Shown here one piece after another: positions 52,066 to 54,192 of a stretch of 54,192 bases of DNA; position 1 is the first letter of the stretch, and each line of letters starts with the position of its first letter. Under the pieces are notes generated by a model. The model saw only the letters and a list, made by a program, of their open reading frames with translations. It was not told the origin of the DNA and made no database searches. This stretch comes from JBBDSJ01 sp040905025 (GTDB taxonomy: Bacteria; Pseudomonadota; Gammaproteobacteria; Methylohalomonadales; Methylohalomonadaceae), in the NCBI GenBank assembly GCA_040905025.1, contig JBBDSJ010000025.1:1-54192 (forward strand), in the 5' to 3' direction. The translations under genes and the position numbers were made by a program.

Positions 52066-52560
52066 TCAGACCAGCGCCGATAGTGTTCGTGCCATTAATC
52101 TGTGGGCGATGCCGGCTTCCATAAAACGCGGCCCGGCGGCAGTAAAGCCATGCTGCTCGTACAGTTCGATGGCCTGTAGCTGGGCATGCAGAAAGACTTG
52201 TGCCATCCCGGCGGTCTGTGCTTCGGCAATAATCGCTTCGAGAAGAGCAGTGCCAATGCCCTGGCCGCGCTTTTCTGCCAGCACAGCAAGCCGGCCAATA
52301 TGGCCATCAGCCAGTAGTCTGACGGTGCCGCAAGCCGGCGCGCCAGCGAAACCACCGAGCAGATGAATCGCCCCGGCATCCTGGCCATCCCATTCCAGGG
52401 CTTCCGGGACATGCTGCTCTTCGATGAATACCTGGCGGCGAATGGCACTGATGGTGCCCTGGTCATGTTGCCAGTCGGCGCGCCGGACGATTAGAAGCGG
52501 TCTCAAAATTACTGCACTTGCCGATACGGCGTTGAAAGCGGACTCAAAATGCGGGGCCAT
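52066..52560 (-). CDS. GNAT-family N-acetyltransferase
   Basis: The open frame of 164 residues contains a GNAT domain: AIRRQVFIEEQHVPEALEWD, GTVRLLADGHIGRLAVLAEK, the acetyl-CoA loop RGQGIGTALLEAIIAEAQ and LHAQLQAIELYEQHGFTAAG. It resembles the ElaA-like/YjcF-like group; substrate unknown. The first about 22 residues (MAPHFESAFNAVSASAVILR) are encoded inside a repeat element (52493-52680), so the native start is probably lost or lies further in; a TTG at 52506 would give 146 residues. It is likely co-transcribed with the PLD-like gene. Confidence 0.82.
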   Translation of the reverse strand: MAPHFESAFNAVSASAVILRPLLIVRRADWQHDQGTISAIRRQVFIEEQHVPEALEWDGQDAGAIHLLGGFAGAPACGTVRLLADGHIGRLAVLAEKRGQGIGTALLEAIIAEAQTAGMAQVFLHAQLQAIELYEQHGFTAAGPRFMEAGIAHRLMARTLSALV

Positions 52561-52680
52561 GCAATGGCAGATTACCTATACACTGCGCTTTTTCGTCCCC
52601 GTTGGTTAATAATCAAGGGCGCCTGGTCTCGGCTGCACTTTATTACACCCTTGGGTGCGTGACATTTTGAGACCATTTCT
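52493..52680. repeat. Inverted-repeat element at the 5' end of the GNAT gene
   Basis: AGAAGCGGTCTCAAAATTAC at 52493-52512 is repeated in inverted form at 52661-52680 (reversed: AGAAATGGTCTCAAAATGTC, 16 of 20 alike). A third, direct copy, AAAGCGGACTCAAAATGC, lies at 52535-52552. The 188-bp segment has no gene of its own and looks like a small insertion-sequence remnant or MITE between roxA and the GNAT gene. Confidence 0.5.
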
Positions 52681-52692
52681 ACTGAATCAGTT

Positions 52693-53868
52693 TCAGAAAC
52701 CATCAAAATCAAATAATCCGCGATTAAATAAATCCAGCAAAACAGCAAACAGAGCTTCGGCATTATCCGCCTCGCGCAGTGTTTGCAGATCAACCTCGCG
52801 CGCTTCGGTGAGCAAATGAATTTCGGCAGCGGCTCCGGGACTCAAACGCAGACTTGTACCATTGGCGAAGAGCCAGCCGTGGCCATTGGCATCCCGGTGA
52901 AACAGCAGGCGACAATCGAGATTGCGATAAATCACGTTACGCTGATCGCAGGCTTGCCAGAATCCGGCCAGATCCCAGATAGGGTCACGCGGCTCCGGCA
53001 ACGGTTCGGTGACGCGCGTCAGTTCCGCCCCGAGCCATTCATCGAGCTTGTCATCATCAGTCATTGCTTCACGCAGCAGCTCGCGCAAATGGCGCAAATG
53101 CTGGCTGGAGAGTTCGCTGCTGTGGTGAACTGGCGCGGCATTCGGATCGGTCAGGCGTCGATCCTGACCACTCAGCAAAAAGTCATCGGTGAAATTACCG
53201 AGCAGATCAAACCGGCTCGGCGCGCGAAAGCCAATCGATAATGTCAGGCAGTCATCTTCGGCGGTACCGCGATGCGCGATGCCGGGCGGCAAATAGAGCA
53301 TGTCACCGGGCTCCAGTACCCAGCTTTGTTCCGGTGTAAATTCCTTGAGGATATTCATATCCAGTCCCGGCGTGAAATCATCCATGCTGTAACCGGCCAT
53401 GCTGATTTCCCAACGCCGCCGGCCCAGGCCCTGCAACAAAAACACATCGTATTCGTCCAGATGCGCACCGATACCGCCCTGCGGTGGCGCGTAGCTGATC
53501 ATCAGATCGTCAATGCGCCAGTCCGGGATGAAACGGAAATGATCGAGTACGTCGGCGGCTTCCGGCACCAGTCGCTCGACGTTCTGCACCAGCAGTGTCC
53601 AGTGCGTCGGCGGCAGGGTTGCAAACATGGTTTCAGCGAACGGACCGTTGCGTACTTCCCACGGCCGTTCGCCGTTACGCTCCAGCACCAGCCGTGCATG
53701 GACATCGTCGTCACAGGCGAGTCCCGCCAGTTCATCCGGCGTGACCGGGGCTTCAAATCCGGGCCAGGCATTGCGGATCAACAATGGCTTCTTCTGCCAG
53801 TAATCGTGCAGGAATTCGGCGATGGTCAGACCGCCAAACAGGGTTCTGGGTTGCGGATAGGTGTTCAA
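52693..53868 (-). CDS. roxA: Ribosomal protein uL16 arginine 3-hydroxylase (JmjC/cupin dioxygenase)
   Basis: The 391-residue Fe(II)/2-oxoglutarate oxygenase hydroxylates an arginine of ribosomal protein L16. The JmjC fold shows iron ligands His136 and Asp138 in GAHLDEYDVFLLQG and His199 in LPPGIAHRGTAED; FLHDYWQKKPLLIRNAWPGF is a typical RoxA start. A C-terminal winged-helix-like domain follows (about 300-391). The start appears to be TTG at 53868; no ATG lies in frame nearby. It is downstream of purB on the same strand, a common gammaproteobacterial pairing. Confidence 0.92.
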   Translation of the reverse strand: MNTYPQPRTLFGGLTIAEFLHDYWQKKPLLIRNAWPGFEAPVTPDELAGLACDDDVHARLVLERNGERPWEVRNGPFAETMFATLPPTHWTLLVQNVERLVPEAADVLDHFRFIPDWRIDDLMISYAPPQGGIGAHLDEYDVFLLQGLGRRRWEISMAGYSMDDFTPGLDMNILKEFTPEQSWVLEPGDMLYLPPGIAHRGTAEDDCLTLSIGFRAPSRFDLLGNFTDDFLLSGQDRRLTDPNAAPVHHSSELSSQHLRHLRELLREAMTDDDKLDEWLGAELTRVTEPLPEPRDPIWDLAGFWQACDQRNVIYRNLDCRLLFHRDANGHGWLFANGTSLRLSPGAAAEIHLLTEAREVDLQTLREADNAEALFAVLLDLFNRGLFDFDGF

Positions 53869-53950
53869 GTGACTGGTTGGATGCCTGTTTTATAGGGTAG
53901 TGTCGGGTAATGAGATTGCTTCGCTCGCAACTGCGGTCAAGATGTTTTTT

Positions 53951-54016
53951 GTAGGAGCCCGCTTTAGCGGGCGAATAATGGTAACGATGCATTCGCCGGG
54001 TAAACCTGGCTCCTAC
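53951..54016. repeat. REP-like inverted pair between purB and roxA
   Basis: GTAGGAGCC at 53951-53959 pairs with GGCTCCTAC at 54008-54016. Inside, CCCGCTTTAGCGGG forms one hairpin, GCGAAT pairs with ATTCGC, and CCGGGTAAACCTGG forms an imperfect second hairpin. The GTAGGAGC head and the two-hairpin build are typical of REP/BIME repeats in gammaproteobacteria. It may end or stabilise the purB transcript. No RAYT transposase is in the window. Confidence 0.75.
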
Positions 54017-54023
54017 GGATATA

Positions 54024-54192
54024 CTAATGATCTTTTTTGACACTCTGCGCCAGCGTGATCGCATGACCGATATAATCTTCCGGTCGTAGCTGCAGTAATT
54101 GCTGTTTGGTCGCCTCCGGTAATTCGAGACTGTTGATAAAAGTCTGCAAGGCATCCTTGTCAATCCGCTGGCCGCGGGTCAGCGCTTTCAGC
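54024..54192 (-). CDS. purB: Adenylosuccinate lyase, C-terminal end only
   Basis: The last 55 residues read LKALTRGQRIDKDALQTFIN, SLELPEATKQQLLQLRPEDY and IGHAITLAQSVKKDH before the TAG at 54024-54026. The RGQRID...FI...L.LP...YIG.A pattern matches the end of gammaproteobacterial PurB. The gene continues beyond the window. PurB acts twice in purine synthesis, so it complements purL 4 kb away. Confidence 0.9.
   Translation of the reverse strand, partial: LKALTRGQRIDKDALQTFINSLELPEATKQQLLQLRPEDYIGHAITLAQSVKKDH

Overview
The window looks like a draft-assembly piece of a gammaproteobacterial chromosome. The evidence is the pyrG-kdsA-eno-ftsB-ispD-ispF order, large one-chain PurL, purB next to roxA, msrPQ, an FNR-type regulator with cbb3 oxidase genes, and kdsA (Gram-negative LPS). 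No rRNA, tRNA or CRISPR array was seen. A 100-N gap near the start is flanked by identical 55-bp ends and is probably an assembly artefact.

Layout. 1-8.4 kb: a decayed TonB-dependent receptor, a bifunctional APH-like/P-loop kinase, an AT-rich RND/MMPL exporter, DUF2189 and DUF4197 proteins, and an intact IS30-family element against the DUF4197 start. 8.5-19.9 kb: a microaerobic block. A perfect FNR box with a well-placed -10 precedes a phasin and an Hsp20-like gene. Then come fnr, a TauE/SafE-like protein, ccoS and ccoI (minus strand), a second perfect FNR box, a Yip1-family gene and ccoNOQPGH. 20-23.3 kb: a small unknown protein and a DUF1631 protein. 23.4-24.8 kb: a SAM-II (SAM-alpha) riboswitch-like leader with terminator ahead of metZ.

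25-35.1 kb: a serine-cycle module, sgaA-mclA-mtkA-mtkB-hprA-ppc, facing ftfL. Formate is activated on tetrahydrofolate by FtfL; SgaA and HprA take serine to glycerate; Ppc carboxylates PEP; MtkAB and MclA make and split malyl-CoA to acetyl-CoA and glyoxylate, which returns to SgaA. GlyA, glycerate kinase and malate dehydrogenase are not in the window; enolase is, in its usual housekeeping place. The PEP carboxylase has lost at least two residues that bind the feedback inhibitor aspartate in the E. coli enzyme, which fits a catabolic/assimilatory cycle.

36.5-54.2 kb: housekeeping genes (pyrG, kdsA, eno, ftsB, ispD, ispF), then a 238-bp array of stem-loops between ispF and an RpfC-like hybrid histidine kinase, then smr, msrQ, msrP, purL, a short secretin-domain protein, a PLD-like protein, a GNAT whose open frame begins inside an inverted-repeat element, roxA, a REP-like pair and the 3' end of purB.

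I see no clearly new defence or secretion system. The best leads are non-coding: the stem-loop array, the riboswitch, the FNR promoter of the phasin operon, the 16-bp hairpin inside the Hsp20-like gene and several perfect palindromes.
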